From assembly GCA_036250195.1 (NCBI GenBank), contig JAVHZZ010000009.1, positions 42,189,824 to 42,253,823 of the forward strand: 64,000 bases of DNA, written 5' to 3'. The notes under the pieces were generated by a model that had not been told where the DNA came from, made no database searches, and worked only from the letters and a program-made list of their open reading frames with translations. Origin of the DNA: Mixophyes australis. Its lineage: Eukaryota > Chordata > Amphibia > Anura > Limnodynastidae. Made by a program: the position numbers and the translations under genes. Below are positions 34,555 to 47,410 of the stretch, one piece after another (within the stretch, counting starts at the first letter, position 1; the number at the start of each line of letters is the position of its first letter).

Positions 34555-36884
34555 TGACCTATGTGTTGTGTTGATTTATGTTTGCATATTACTGATAGTG
34601 TTGAACCCAAATTCCAAAAATGTTATTTGGGAACATATGGAATAACATTGCATATTGATGGTACCGTGGTATTACTTCCCTACACTACCACTACTTATCT
34701 ACCGCTGTGGTAAAACCTTATGCCACAAGCGAAGAGAATAAATCCACTAGTTTAGGCAGGTTTAGCCCTGTGTTTCTTGTTTTATTCCAACACTATTTGC
34801 CTCTCTACCATACCACCAGGACTGTGGAATCCCTCTTTACACCACTTCTGGGGTGCCAACCCTCCGCCCCATTACATAAGATCCCTACCAATGAGAAAAT
34901 TGCCATTGCAGGGCACGTGCTGAGGGTTTTCGCTACACATAAGTCAGCCCCTGTGCATGCTCAGAAGAGCAGGGTGGGGGCCTGAGGAGAGTGGACGGGC
35001 AACACCGACCTTCCCCCAAATTTAGCTATGGGGCCCAGCTGTGTTCTGCTCTTGAGCCCTACCTTATGATCTTTTCATAAGATTCACAACTTAGACATTT
35101 GTAAACTAGGACTCTGCAAAAATGCATTAATATTTTAAATAAGTACAAATATTTTAACATGTTTAACTAGAAAGTATGATTTCAGACCTGGATGATTTGA
35201 CCTGATCGATCAAAATAGGTTTAATTGCAGTATAATACTACTCAAGGAAAGCCCCTAACTAAGGGATTATTCCAATAAATGTAGTAAAAAACAAACAAAA
35301 AAATATATATACGAAACTACAAAACTAAGTAATATTGAAACACAGATCGAGACAATAAATTGCTAATGTACTAAAGAGCCTGAAGCTGGTTGATTGTGTA
35401 CATGAGAGGGAAAATGATGCCGGTGGGCTGTGCAGGAATGTATGGAATGCGCCAGAAGAGATGAAGTAGATTAAGATGACCCTTTTGGAAGAAAGTTCCT
35501 CTGGGGTACATTGTAGATTCTGTTGAAGTTATTCTCTTGAGCACATTTTTTTTTAACTGTAGAGATAAAGAAGAGTCAACTTAGTTAAGAGATTGTCCAA
35601 ATAAAGGGCTGACTCATTCTACCAAAAGCTTGGCATCACTGCGCTATCAGAAATTGTCATCTGAATATATCCAACAGTTATCTTGAGGGGTTAAGAATGC
35701 TCTAAGAATTCCAATACCTAAAACAATGCTTGCACATATTTTTTCTTGTTTTACTTGGATGGATAAGCATGTGGCATGAAACCTGCTGTTTTTGGAACTA
35801 TTCCTATATAAACAGACATGCTTAAAAGTAAGGTGTTTTTTTGTCTGGGATTGTACAATTGTATATATTTCTGCTATGCATACTGATGTGTTAAAAAACA
35901 TCTACTGGTCAATTCCATATTTAGAGAAGAATAACAGGAACTGTTGTCTCATCACAGCACTGGGGCCACTCAGTTGTGAATGATTTCTGGCACATGTATG
36001 TCGATCTTGTGTTCTGTGTGGAATTATGCCCATGTCATCTCGGTTTATATCCTGACTATCTGGTTCCTGTAGTTGGAGAATTCTATTGAGTCTTGTTGAA
36101 TAACTGCTATGGTCTTTGACCCCTTTTACGAGTAGAGGCCAGCTGATAGTCTTTTAAGTTATTGAATAGCCATAGTCTAAAATATAATTTTGGAAGACAA
36201 GTTTAACACTTTTATATTGATACCAGTTTGGTTGTGGTTGTTGTTGTTGTTGTTGTTGTTATTATTATAATACAGCTGGAATGTTTTAGTTACAGGTTCA
36301 TGCCACATGTAAATTTCTAATTTAGATGGACAAATTATATGTGACATGGGTCACATATAATTACCTATATTGTGTTTACTTCATATAAGCTGTTCCTGAG
36401 CAATTTTAATAGCACCAACCTATTCCTAAATAGGGAACCTAAATCACCGGGAGAAGAGCCAAGGGCTTGGACAGTCTCAGTGTCTTTCTGTAGTTATCCT
36501 CCCTAACACTTTCCTAACCTTGGCAGACATACTTAATGGGGTCTTATGCAAAATTAGGAACAAATTAGCCTCTGTAGGGATCAAACTGTAGTTTACGATG
36601 GAGCATTTTGTTATTTTGAAGAAACTTATGAATAAATCTTTTTTGGGTTAGTACAGTGTATTCTCTTGCATTTGGCTTTCAATCTTATTAAAATCTTATT
36701 AGATTTAGCATCCCTTAAAAGGAGGATGATTTGATGTGTTTTGTTATCCACAATTAGTGTTCTCTGGTGTAGACAAAATATTGTACATTTTATCTTAGCT
36801 TTAAAGATCTGCTAAACCTAAACATAAAATGCAAGCTCTATAAATAGCTAATAGCTAATAATGTTTACAATTTGATATAGAAAC
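34555..36884. other. Intron sequence, mostly unassigned
   Basis: The TTG microsatellite at 36236-36270 is the only clear repeat. Text near 34930-35050 (CAAATTTAGCTATGGGGCCC) is weakly shared with 13350-13440, suggesting an old dispersed repeat. No exon was recognised. Confidence 0.4.
36236..36270 (+). repeat. (TTG)n microsatellite
   Basis: This is a run of about nine GTT units continuing into ATT units. Confidence 0.9.
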
Positions 36885-37620
36885 ATAGAAACATAGAATT
36901 TGGTGTGGACAAGAACCACTTGGCCCATCTAGTCTGCCCAGTTATTAACCCATGGTAACCTCAAAACCCTATTTGATCCTTTATTCTTGGTAAGAATATG
37001 TTTATGTCTATCCCAAGCATGTTTAACTGCTTTACTGTATTAGCCTCAACCACCTCTAAAGGGAGGTTATTCCACTTATCTACTACCCTTTCTGTGAAGC
37101 AGTTTTTCCTCAAATTTCCTCTGAACCTACTTCCCTACAGTTTCAGTGCATGTCCACATGTTCTAATATTTCGCTTCCTTTGAAGAATGTTTCCCTGCTG
37201 TATCTTGTTAAAACTCTTGATATATTTCAAAGTTTCTTTCATGTCTCCCCGTTCCCTTTTTTGCATCATACTATACATATTAAGATATTTTTGTCTTTCT
37301 GGGTAAGTTTTGTGCATGTAGGCCTCCAGAATTGAACACAGTATTCTAGATGAGGCCGTACCAATGACCTATACAGTGGCATTATTACTTATTTTCTTCC
37401 TCTCCCTATGCAACCAAGTTTCTGACTTGCTTAACTCATTGCTTTGTTACATTGCTTACCTGCCTTTAAGGCACCAAAAATAGTGACTCCTAGATCCCTT
37501 TCCTCCTCAGTAGTTTCCAATATAGTGCCATTAATACTATATTTAGCCTTTGTATTTTTGAGATCCAAGTACATGATTTTGCATTTATTGGCAGTAAACT
37601 GTAGATACCATTCTTTACAC
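36885..37620 (-). pseudogene. LINE reverse transcriptase C-terminal remnant (CR1/L2/Jockey-like)
   Basis: The complement encodes [77 protein letters not shown] and FRGNLRKNCFTERVVDKWNN. These are the thumb and C-terminal blocks of a non-LTR retrotransposon ORF2, in the right order, ending in the usual RVVDxWNxLP. Stops and shifts interrupt the frame. It starts at the edge of the unclassified repeat at 37621. Confidence 0.85.
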
Positions 37621-37932
37621 CTGCATAACAATATCTCACTTTGAAGGTAAGCACTGTGCTTTAGTGAAATGGGTTTCACTGGATAAAGACTTTTGAGAGA
37701 TAACAGGTTGCTAACAGGTTATTTCGAAAATTACACTAAATGCTGCAGCAGCAGATTTTCTAGACAAATCAATCACAATACTTTAAGTCCAATTATATTT
37801 ATCACACAAAAATCAGTAGAGATGCAACAAGGATTAATCGAGCTTGTTTGGGTTAGTTGCTTTAGAAGAAATGACTGTAGACTAGGGTCACTTTACGATA
37901 GACAGAACCGAAGGGAGCAAATTGTAATCCAC
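37621..37932 (-). repeat. Unclassified interspersed repeat, copy B
   Basis: The complement aligns with 33278-33459 joined to 34418-34554. At the position of the hAT insertion it simply reads GATTTGTCTAGAAAATCTGC, an empty site. Confidence 0.78.
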
Positions 37933-37959
37933 TGATTGACTTACAGCAAAGTCTAAGGG

Positions 37960-38260
37960 TCTCTTCTCTAGGCTCATTCCGCTGGGCCTCTCTACTGCTT
38001 ATAACACTGTTGATCACTTTCTTCTCCTGCACCCTTTACTCCATTGACCTTTGTGACAAAGTTCTATCAAACTACATGTTTAGAGTCTCTACTGATTGCA
38101 CATTCTCCTCTCTACTTCCACCATCTGTTTGGGGTCCCATAAAGCTCTATTCTTGGACCTCTGCTTTTCTCACTGCACACCTCTTCTCTTGGGGAGGTAA
38201 TTCTCTCATTTGGTATACTAGGATTATACTGCACTCTAAGTACGTCCTATGAGGTGTCTT
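37960..38260 (+). pseudogene. LINE reverse transcriptase remnant
   Basis: The plus strand reads LSTAYNTVDHFLLLHPL, a form of LSAAFDTVDHSLLL from LINE palm motif A. About 120 bp later there is degraded VPQGSILGPLLFS text. Frameshifts separate the blocks. Confidence 0.6.
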
Positions 38261-38639
38261 GCAGATCTGTGTGTACTATAGGGAACTGCTGATATTAGAG
38301 TGTCCAAACTCTGATAAGTCAATATAACAGTGTGTCAAACCAATTCTGTATTGAAATACAATGTCAGATCTGTATTGTGTTATGATCAATATGAGATGGT
38401 CAGATATTACATTAAAATAAATCATTTATTGACACATAAATCAAGATATATGCTGGTTCAGACCAGAATTCAATTTGCATTCTGGCTAAAATGATTTATA
38501 TGCATGAATCATGTCACCACTTCACCCATCAATACAACTCGCTAAACATGATATGCAAACAGTCTCGATTCTGAAGTTGCTGTTCAGCTGACTGAATTGA
38601 CCAATGCTCCTTAATCCTTCTTATCCCACAGCAAACAGA

Positions 38640-38860
38640 TTGCAATGACCTTGTGTAATGAGCCCTGTTTTGAGAATTCAAAGTCTCTGTTATCTTCCCT
38701 TCTCCCAGAGTCATACCTCCCCTCAAATCTTCCTCATTGTCAATAGCACCACAATTTCCACTGTCTCCCAAACTCACTGCCTTTGTATGACACTTGGCCT
38801 CACCTGCTTAATTTCTCACATCTAGTTTCTCTCTCAGTTCTGTTACCTCTTCCTTACAAA
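38640..38860 (+). pseudogene. Probable LINE ORF2 fragment
   Basis: Frame-shifted text around SQTHCLCMTLGLTCLISHI followed by CYLFLTNIAK resembles the region after the YADD motif in Rex1-like LINEs (LGVTF...SHI...CxxxLxxIAKIRP). No catalytic motif lies in this part. It could be the continuation of 37960-38260. Confidence 0.45.
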
Positions 38861-41419
38861 TATTGCCAAGCCCCTGATCTGGGCGACCAGCAGGCAAGGA
38901 TAAACACTAAAAAAAACAAGACAATCATGACTCATTTTCTTTCTGTACAGAGATCAGTTAATTAGTATGGTTTCAGTGATGACAGTATCTGAGTAGTTCT
39001 AAATAAAAGCAATATAAGATCATGCAGGCAAAGGTCATGAAAATGTAGTTAAAGTCCAAATCATGGAAACAGTGGGATTAATAGTGTATCTTATTCTCTG
39101 AGATAAAACCTTCCCAACTCAATGAGAATTCACGCTTGGCTTTGGATTACCATTCTAATCTTAATTGTATGAATACATGTAAAAAAATAAAGAGTCCTTA
39201 CTTTAGAGATCTTAATAGTCCGTAATGTTTTATACTCCCTCTGTTTGTGTGATGATCCTATTGTTGTAAGTCCTTTTGTTTTCAGTGATTTTCATAGTTC
39301 AATGTGAATAGTGGAAGAGTAGAATGGATTCTGGGCTGTTGATTATGTTATGATCTTAAGGCATTGGTCTCCTTCAGACATAAAAATATAATAATATATG
39401 TTATATCTTAATTAACATTTCTGCTGGATGTGTATGGATTAGTACTTACATTCATATTTTAGTTGTTTAGTATTGGTGGTACCTCTAATTTCCACAAACG
39501 TCTCATCCACATTGTTGTTGTAGAAATATTTTGGTGTAAAAGACCACAAAAATCTTGTATTGCAGGAAATTAGTGTTCACCAGAATGTCTAAAATAAAGT
39601 ATGTATTAACAAGGGAATAGGTTTTCCGGACCAAAGTCTTGAAGTAGCTTGCAATGTTCAATAACCGTATGTCTATACCTAACTGGTCCAAAGTACTACA
39701 GCCACTAACAAGCAGTTTCAGTTTAATGAACCAGTCAAACAATTACCAACTCATAAGTATAAAACAGAAACTAATTATTCTATAAAGTCCAAATACCAAT
39801 ACAAAAATGTAACCAAAAAAAAATTTAATTAGAGTAAAATATTCAAAACATGCATGACTACATATAAAACGCTCTATATCATATTATAAATTCTGATCAC
39901 AAGGTGCTCTCAAAAGAGTGTAGATATACAGATTGCAAGACAATCTACAGACAACGCACCTGAGAACACGAGCAAATATCTTAATTAAAATTGATCAATC
40001 ACTATTCCTCTAAGTTAAAAATCAAAATGTTAACATAACACAATGTAAAGGACATTAACGTTCACATATCCTCCAGTAAAGGTGCTCTAAAATGGGAGAT
40101 TGGAATGTCAACAATGTCAATCTAGATGTGCATTCCACCTTGGAGCGCATCTACTTCCATGTATGGAAGTCTACGGAAGCCCAATGAGTACAAAAAGAAT
40201 GTTACAATGCATTTTGTCTATCACACTTTTTCATGGGTTAGTGGGCATGATGTTATCCTCATTGTATATATTCGGTAAGTGACCAGTGGGATGTGCCGCG
40301 TCAATTACTTAATGGGAATAGGTTTATGATGAAGAGATCCGCCGATTCAGACCTCTTTAGTTAAACACGGTGAAATGGAGTATTAATAAGCATGTTTTTC
40401 ATTGATGTGTTGAATTGTTAATATAATGTAAAGTGTAAAACATTAATCATGCAGCACATTGGTCTAAATCACAGTCAAAATCTAGATATCTAAATTATAA
40501 AAGCATCTTAATATCTCTCTTATAGATGTCAGCCTGTTTGGGACTTAGATGGCCTTAGGAAAATAGAGAGATTGATAGGCATAGTATTGCTCTCATAGTG
40601 TATGTGGCAAGTGTCCAATGGGATGTGACATACTAATTGATTAATGGAAATAGGTTTATGGGAAAGAAGTTAACACATTCATACCTCTTTACTTGACTGG
40701 AGTGGAGTAGATTTGTTAGTAAACCTGAGTTACACTGTTTTTTAAATAATTGTTATGATATGAAGTGTATCCTATTATATGATGTATTATTGTGATATAA
40801 AGCGTATCCCATTATATGATGTATTATTAATGACACAACACCTATTACTAAAACTTTGTAATGCACACAGTAACATTTTCTCTGAACATTTTGTCTGTCT
40901 CTTACAGATAGCACAATTGATTTATAAGGTCTACATTAGAGACCGTTGTATTTATTTTCAGTTTTCGTCAGTTTTATTCTAGCGTCTTCGAATAAGTCAA
41001 AGTTAGCGTTTAAACATCTACATTATAATAAAATTTTAATCACTCTCTTATAGACATTAGCACATATAGTGCCTATGCATTATAGAGAAATTCACCAAAC
41101 TTTATCTAGGGGGCTCTGTTTTTCTCATTATTGATGATCGCACAGAGAAATTCCCTTGGTTCCTCAATCGGTCTTGATTGGACTATAAAAGATTGGATTA
41201 TAACAGATGAGGGTTTAATAGCATGATTTAACAAATGGAGGTTTAAAAGGAGTAGATAAGAACGACATTTGTGTCCTTTGATCAATGCTCAGACAAGCAG
41301 AGATCAGTACGGATGGCAGACAGGATAAATGATGACAAGGTGAGGTTAGTCTGGGCAGCAGACAGGAAAGTGATAGCAAGCAGTGGTCAGGCAGGCAGCA
41401 GCAGTGTGGTCAAAAACAA
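38861..41419. other. Intron sequence with degenerate ~345 bp repeats
   Basis: Segments near 40274-40380 and 40618-40735 share GTGACCAGTGGGATGTG- and AATAGGTTTATG-like text. Segments near 40470-40540 and 41008-41075 share ATATCTCTCTTATAGATGTC-like text. This suggests an old tandem or dispersed repeat. No exon or named element was recognised. Confidence 0.4.
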
Positions 41420-41597
41420 GCAGGGTCGGGCTTAATCGTGCCATTGAGCCCGACCCCCATTATTCAATACCTTTCATTTTCTGACTTTTATGGTAGGGGC
41501 AGGGCTATAGTGACGTACCCCGCCCTCCTACCCTCTGTTACATGACCTGTACTCCGATCTCCCGGAGTACAGATTTAAAAAGTAGGCAAGTATGGAA
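41420..41597. mobile_element. Partial hAT-type MITE, GGCAAGTATG end
   Basis: CTCCCGGAGTACAG followed by AAAAAGTAGGCAAGTATG resembles the right end of the MITE at 18214. A hairpin GTCGGGCT/AGCCCGAC lies at its left side. No matching left terminal repeat was found. Confidence 0.4.
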
Positions 41598-42259
41598 TAT
41601 AAGCTTTCTTGTGCGCAGGCCTCACACTACCCTTTGGCTTCATGTCTGCATTTATTTTGTCTACCTTGTATACGCCTGTTTTTACTATGTCCTGTTTTCA
41701 TCATTGTCTGCCACTGCGGAGCTCTGTGGTGCTTTACAAATCAATGATAATAATATCAAGTGTACAGGGGGAAAATTCTCATCATAATCACAACTTAGCT
41801 CAAATAATTTCACTTCTGATACTCCTGAAGCTTTTCAAAATATGATTGTGAACGTTGTTTTCAGCTCTTTTATATAAGACAACTGTTTAATTATTTGACC
41901 AGTATGTTTAAACATTGCACAGGGAAAGCCCCCTGGTGATAGGAATAGAAGGAAAATAAGTAGAACGCATGTATAATTTAGAGATGGTCACTGACCCCCG
42001 TGTTTTGGTTTTGGATTCGGTTTTGGATCTGGAATACCGTCGTGTTTTGGTTTTGGTTTTGGTTTTGCAAAACCGCCATTGCGTGTTTTGGTTTTGGTTT
42101 TGGTTTTGTTTGGTTTTGTTTTGCAATTTGTTAAAAATATTACATTTATTGGTGCTAAAATAACATAATTTAGGTATTATTTTGTAGCTACATTATTATT
42201 ACCTCAGTAACACTAATTTCCAGTCATTTTTTATTCAATTTTGAACACCTCCTATGTCA

Positions 42260-43900
42260 CAATATGATTTTCATACACTTGAAAAGAAAAATTGTTGCAG
42301 TTCTTGCCAGTGATAACAAAAAGGCCATTGTCATGCCTGGGCATAAAACCAAAAATCCACCTCTTAAGTGTGGAATTATTTTTACACGAATCCTGGCAAG
42401 AGTTGTCGATCCATTTGTAGCATTTTTAAAGCCACACTCAGTAGAGGTAGGGACCTTAACCATCTGGGATCCTCATCCATGTTTCGTCATTTTTCAGCGA
42501 GTTATTGGAAAACTGTTGGGAAAATCAGAAACTTCGGTTAAAAAAAATAACAACAAGCAGTCCAGCATAATCTACCTCCCTTCTCTCATCTACATCCCAG
42601 CACCTGCAATCTTCCCCCCCAACAATTGGCAGTTAAACAATCCTCTACAAGAGGAAGCAAGAATGAAACCTGTCACCCAGTCGCAAAGCGGATCACAGAC
42701 GCCCTGGGTACTATGCTAGTGTTAGATCTGCGTCCAATGTCCACTATTGATACAGTTGGTTTAAGACATTTAATTGAGGTGTTATGTCCCTGTTAGCAAA
42801 TGTCATCACTATACCATTTTACTAGAAAAGCTAATTCTCTCCTGTACCGGAAAGTTCCTAAAAATTTCATTATTGGGTGACAAAATGGTATTCTACCCAC
42901 TGTATACTTAACCACAGATATGTGTACAAGCGTAACTGGGCAAACAAAAGATTATATGACTGTGAAAGCCCACTGGGTTGGTCATTCGCCTTCCCCAGCA
43001 TGGACAGCAGCAGCATGTACCCAGGTACATCACATTTTTGAGATGTAGGCTACTCTGTGTATCAGCAGCTTCACTTAGAGGCATACAACTGACAAACTGT
43101 TCCAAAAACTAAGGGATGTCATTGAAAGATGGCTAATCCTGCTTGGAGTCTCCTGAGGATATGTCATTTCTGATTACGACCCCAATATTGGTCAAGCATT
43201 ACAGCGGGGTTGAATTCCATCACATTTCCTGTTTTGCACACACTATCAACTTGGTGTTACAGAACTTTTGAAAAACGACATGCAGGAGATGCTGTTTGTG
43301 TCCATAAACATTTAGGGTCAATTTCTGGTTTCTGCAACAGCATGTAGGAGAATGCAGCAGCTGCAAGAAGACTAGCATTTGAGAGGAATATACTTTAGTC
43401 CAGCGAAGTAGTTACCTGTGAAGAAAGTGCAGACACGGTTAGCTTGAGTCAAGTGATTGCCTTAATAATAGATTTTGAAAAGGTGCTACATAAAATTATA
43501 GTGTGCAATAAAACAAAGTAAATGTGCTAACTATATTTTAATTGTAGATTAAATACTTAATTTTCTTTGCAAGGATCCCAGACTTATCAACATCTTGTTG
43601 GGACGTCTTCTTCTTCAGTTTCTCTGGCAACTGCTTGTTGTAAAAGAAATTGCTTTCCCAAGACACCCAGTGGTGATGCAGATGAGTACGCTAAACATTT
43701 TAATATTTGCTGTGCTGTAAAAGAATTGCCCAAAAATCGTGACAGCTCTGCCCTAAAATCAACTAGTCATTCTCTTTGGAAGGCCATTATCAGCAATTAC
43801 ATCATACTACACAGACGTCTATGATATCGGGATGAATTAGTATTGTTTGAGGAAGATTATCACTAAACCCTGCCACCTCTCCAGTTTCGCAGTGAGCTAT
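42260..43900 (+). pseudogene. hAT transposase segment, opposite to its element
   Basis: Blocks run in order: AVLASDNKKAIVMPGHKTK (BED start), QLNNPLQEEARMKPVTQSQS, a degraded TTDMCTSVTGQTKDYMTV, SFLITTPILVKHYSGVEFHH, FAHTINLV and KKLLSQDTQW-like text. These correspond to the BED region, first Asp block, second Asp block and C-terminal part of the ZBED-type transposase. It is strongly broken. Its strand is opposite to that implied by the element ends. Confidence 0.75.
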
Positions 43901-44139
43901 GGTACAATAAAATGTAACTGCAGATTTAGACCAAGACTGTCAGCCCTATTATTTCTATTTCAGCAATTACAATTAGCAATGGAGCAATGGAGCTCTTCTC
44001 TTTGGGTGTTACCTATATAACGCAGCACAATTTGCCTGCAAATTCTACAGACAAGCCTGCTTGTCTTCCTCTCCATCAATGACTCTTAGCAATTGAGCAC
44101 TCGTCTTTGGGTGTATATTACCCAAACATTATTAGTGAA

Positions 44140-45020
44140 AATTATGAAAAATACAGTTTAATAATCCCTGATAGGCCCTCCACCATCCTTTGCATGTTAA
44201 TGGTAGGATTGGTTGGAATTATGGTCAAGGTCACACATTTTTTTGACAAATCCTTCAAACCAGCCCAGATGTCAAACTGTTGTGGTCTGCCACCTGCATC
44301 ATCCCTGCTTGTGTTTGGAAAGTGCATATTGGTGCCAGAACCTCACATGCCAGAATTGCTCCCACTGGTGCCACACTGCTGCAGGACTTACACAATCAAC
44401 CGCATCCTCATCGTCGGATACCCAAATCTCCCCCACATCCTCTTCTAAAGACAAAGTGTCATCCTCACTTGGTGTATCACCGGCTACACTCGGGCTGTTC
44501 AGGCACACATCAGCAGAACTGCTGAAAGGGCCCTTCTTTATGGGTACACTAACAGAATGGTCACGATTAGACATCCCACTGTTGGATGGACTCTCCACAG
44601 GGATTGGTGTCATTTCTGATTCAGAGCAAACATTATCCTCTAATGCCTTACTGTTATCTTGCAGCTCGGCTTTGACGCGTAACAGTAGTTGTGCACCAAT
44701 TGTAGGCTGGGTAACTTTTTGGGATCTGCCACTAATAGCCAAAGGAGAAGGCCTCATTCTCACTTTGCCACTGCGTGTGTAGAATGGCATGCTTGCAATT
44801 TTTTTTTTTATCGTCACTTAACTTTTGCTCAGTTACACTTTTTTTTTGCTTCAATACAGTAAAAAAAAAAAATATTTTTGTTTTTTGCACTAATTTGGAA
44901 ACACTCTGTTGTTTGACATCACCTGGGCCAGATGACGTACTGGGAACACTAACATCAGGACTGGTGACAGAACCTGGTTGCTCATTCTGATCATATGTGG
45001 ACTGCTTTGAATCCATTCTG
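44140..45020 (-). pseudogene. hAT transposase N-terminal region fused to a C-terminal piece
   Basis: The complement begins MDSKQSTYDQNEQPGSVTSP and has a Lys-rich stretch. It then reads SMPFYTRSGKVRMRPSPLA, matching NMPFTTRSGKERLRP in the copy at 59967. An acidic spacer follows, with EEDVGEIWVSDDEDAVD. After a junction near 44330 it switches to HFPNTSRDDAGG and FDIWAGLKDLSKK, which belong near the C-terminus (compare LSFPKRGAGGDADNIWSGLK). The BED finger and RNase H-like core are deleted. Confidence 0.78.
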
Positions 45021-45028
45021 AGCGCAAA

Positions 45029-45240
45029 GCACTGGGGAGTGCTAAAAATTATTTGGTAGATACTGCTGACAGATATGACTTTTGACAGCAAGAAATATTT
45101 ATGCACAATTATGGGGGACACCCCAAAAGCACTGAGGAGTGCTAAAAATTATTTGGTAGATACTGCTGACAGATATGACTTTTGACAGCCAGAAATATTT
45201 ATGCACAATTAGGGAGGACACCGCAAAAGCACTGGGGAGT
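45029..45240. repeat. 100 bp tandem duplication
   Basis: Units starting with GCACTGxGGAGTGC at 45029, 45129 and 45229 repeat with an exact 100 bp period and only a few differences. It lies in the 5' leader of the 3.6 kb hAT element. Confidence 0.9.
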
Positions 45241-45853
45241 GCCAAATATTACAAAAATAAAATGAACCTCTGTCCTCCTCTCTTCTCTAGCGATTTTTGT
45301 TACAGCAATTGGAATAAGAATATTGTATTCTCTGTCCCTGCTCTAATCAGCCTGTGACTACACCCTGCTCTCTCCCTCTGTCAAATGGCGATGGATTGCT
45401 GTGGAGGCGTGTATTTATAATGTTGAAGTATCGCGAGAACCGAGCCCCGAGATCCGACGACGTCACGATGACGTTCGGCCTCGATTTGGATTCGGAACGG
45501 GCGGGAGAGTACCGAGCTGAGCAGCTCGGATACCCAAAGTTCGGGTGGGTTCGGTTCTTGGGGAACCGGACCCGCCCATCTCTAGTATAATTACATAAAC
45601 AATAGGAAACATCATACCGATGATGCAAAAAAATAACCTTGTCTAATGTGTACTTAGACATGGAAATGGGAGTAACAGTGGCATTGATGTGTTTGTACTT
45701 TGTTCTTCCATTTGTCTTAAACATTGTGCTCCATCTGTACATTATGCAACATTTACAAAAGCATGTACACTATATTTCCATTAACATTTCTGTGTAAACA
45801 TTAGTTGTGATTATTTATGCTCTGCCAGTTACACAATATTTTTTTAATTACAG

Positions 45854-46050
45854 ATGAACCAAGCAGGTGCTATTTTCATGATGGTGACGGGGTCTGTGAG
45901 GAGTTTGAGAGGATGACGAGTATTAAAGACTGTGGGGTGTACACTCCAAACGGATTTCTGGACCAGTGGGCATCAAATGTTTCGGTCTCACATCATAATG
46001 ATCAAGACTGCCCAGGTTGGGTAGTAATTGGCCAGCCTACAGCTAATCAG
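45854..46050 (+). CDS. PAPPA: Pappalysin (PAPPA-like) internal exon c
   Basis: This 197 nt exon follows a TTTTTTAATTACAG acceptor and ends at ...AATCAG before GTAGTA, leaving phase 0. It encodes DEPSRCYFHDGDGVCEEFE, then KDCGVYTPNGFLDQWASN, then CPGWVVIGQPTANQ. The spacing of the cysteines and the CYFHDGDGVCEEFE and GFLDQWASN blocks are highly conserved in PAPP-A. An NVS sequon gives one likely N-glycosylation site in the secreted protein. The reading frame is open and joins both neighbouring exons. The upstream intron is packed with transposons, including a hAT element that ends 269 bp before this exon. Confidence 0.92.
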
Positions 46051-46525
46051 GTAGTAACTTCAAAGAATGATACTGCAAGATTGTCTTATTTTGTTATTAT
46101 TGAAGCCATTCCTGTCATACAGTCTTAGGCAACTACAAACTAGGCTTAGTCATTTTAAATGCCCTCTTCAAAACATTTGCTAATTGTTAGACATTTGCTT
46201 ATCATTATCTCAACAATTCTGTATTGTGCACAGTAGCATACAGTGGAAATGTTTTAAAGATGTAGAAAAATAAACTATGATGTACTCTTACTAAAGTATT
46301 GATTAATTCTGCTATTGCACCTCGACTCTAATCAATGCTCATTGAAGCTTGTCCCAGGTGTAGCCACATTCATACTTAAAATAAATGTAAATGACCACTT
46401 TTCAGAGGTTAACGGTTTAATACCAAACAGTGATATATTGCTACTGCTATGGAAAGCAAGAGCAGACACACTGACTTACCTAAATATGCATATTGCTCAC
46501 GGAAGCTTCATAGCACTTAGTAGTA

Positions 46526-46528
<3 letters not shown>

Positions 46529-46595
<67 letters not shown>
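46529..46595 (+). repeat. (AT)n microsatellite
   Basis: This is an uninterrupted alternating TA tract of about 67 bp. Open frames across it are artefacts. Confidence 0.97.
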
Positions 46596-46598
<3 letters not shown>

Positions 46599-47234
46599 CC
46601 CATTACCTTATGAAGTAGATTGCAGTGGAGGGTTATACCCAGTTATCCCCTGAAGTTTGATATTCCCCTTTAGGGAGTTCTTCCTGGCTCCAGCTCAAGT
46701 GGTGTTCAGTATCAACTCACCCCTTCAGGGTAAATTGGTGATAGGGGGAAATTAATTGTCCTCAGTTTAGAGTGTTGAGACCTCTCTCACACTTCCCATG
46801 ATCCTGGGTAGTACAGTGAACCAGTTTTATGCTGCCTTACTTAAACTGAAACGTGATTATTTTTTTTTTCACTTTATTCAAACCTTTACTAATTTATTTT
46901 CATTTTTGATAGGCAATTGCAAATGCAGTTTTATACCTTGCAGTTTTTGGTCATTTAAGGAAGCTCTGCGTGTACAATGTAGAATGGTTTTTAGAAAACA
47001 ATGTACATACAGCGCTTCCTTAAATGACCACCTTAATAGCAACAATATCAGTGTTGCAGTTTAACGGGACGTAATTTTTCCCGGGCGGCATGTTGATTCG
47101 CCGCAATTGTTCCAAGTATGTATTGCAAGCGGTCGATATGAAACCAATGTAGGAAACATCACAATCGGCGTTATACTCTCGGGTAAATTGGTGGCTGGTT
47201 TTGGGTAGTCGCTGAAGTGACTACCACCGGATAA

Positions 47235-47410
47235 TTTATATAGTAACACCGTATTACACAGCACTGTACAGAGAATATTTAATTATTTATATAAGTGCCT
47301 GTCCTATTGGAGCTTATGGTATAAATTCTCAACCACAGAAATCACATGGAATTGAACCATGGCCACAGCGCTGTGAGACAGCAATGCTAACCACTCTGTA
47401 ACCATGCCGT
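47235..47410 (-). mobile_element. tRNA-headed SINE, degraded
   Basis: CAGCACTGTACAGAGAA, TTGGAGCTTATGGT, GAATTGAACCATGGCC and GCTAACCACT match the complement of the SINE at 18892 at both the tail and the head, with internal deletions. Confidence 0.65.

Larger units (their letters stand above)
41979..45584 (-). mobile_element. hAT element, TAGAGATG family, 3606 bp, rearranged
   Basis: A perfect 8 bp duplication GTATAATT lies at 41971-41978 and 45585-45592. The left end TAGAGATGGTCACTGACCCC with GTGTTTTGG repeats is the family's 3' end, and the right end ...GGACCCGCCCATCTCTA is the 5' end, so the element is minus-oriented. In that orientation it has the transposase N-terminal region and a short C-terminal piece. 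Between these and the 3' end lies a long transposase segment in the opposite direction. It sits in the large PAPPA intron, 269 bp before exon c. Confidence 0.93.

Noticed and set aside
46315..46653. Open frame with a long Ile-Tyr run
   Set aside because: It is translated (AT)n microsatellite. The same applies to frames at 27402-27759, 33454-33657 and 47960-48217.
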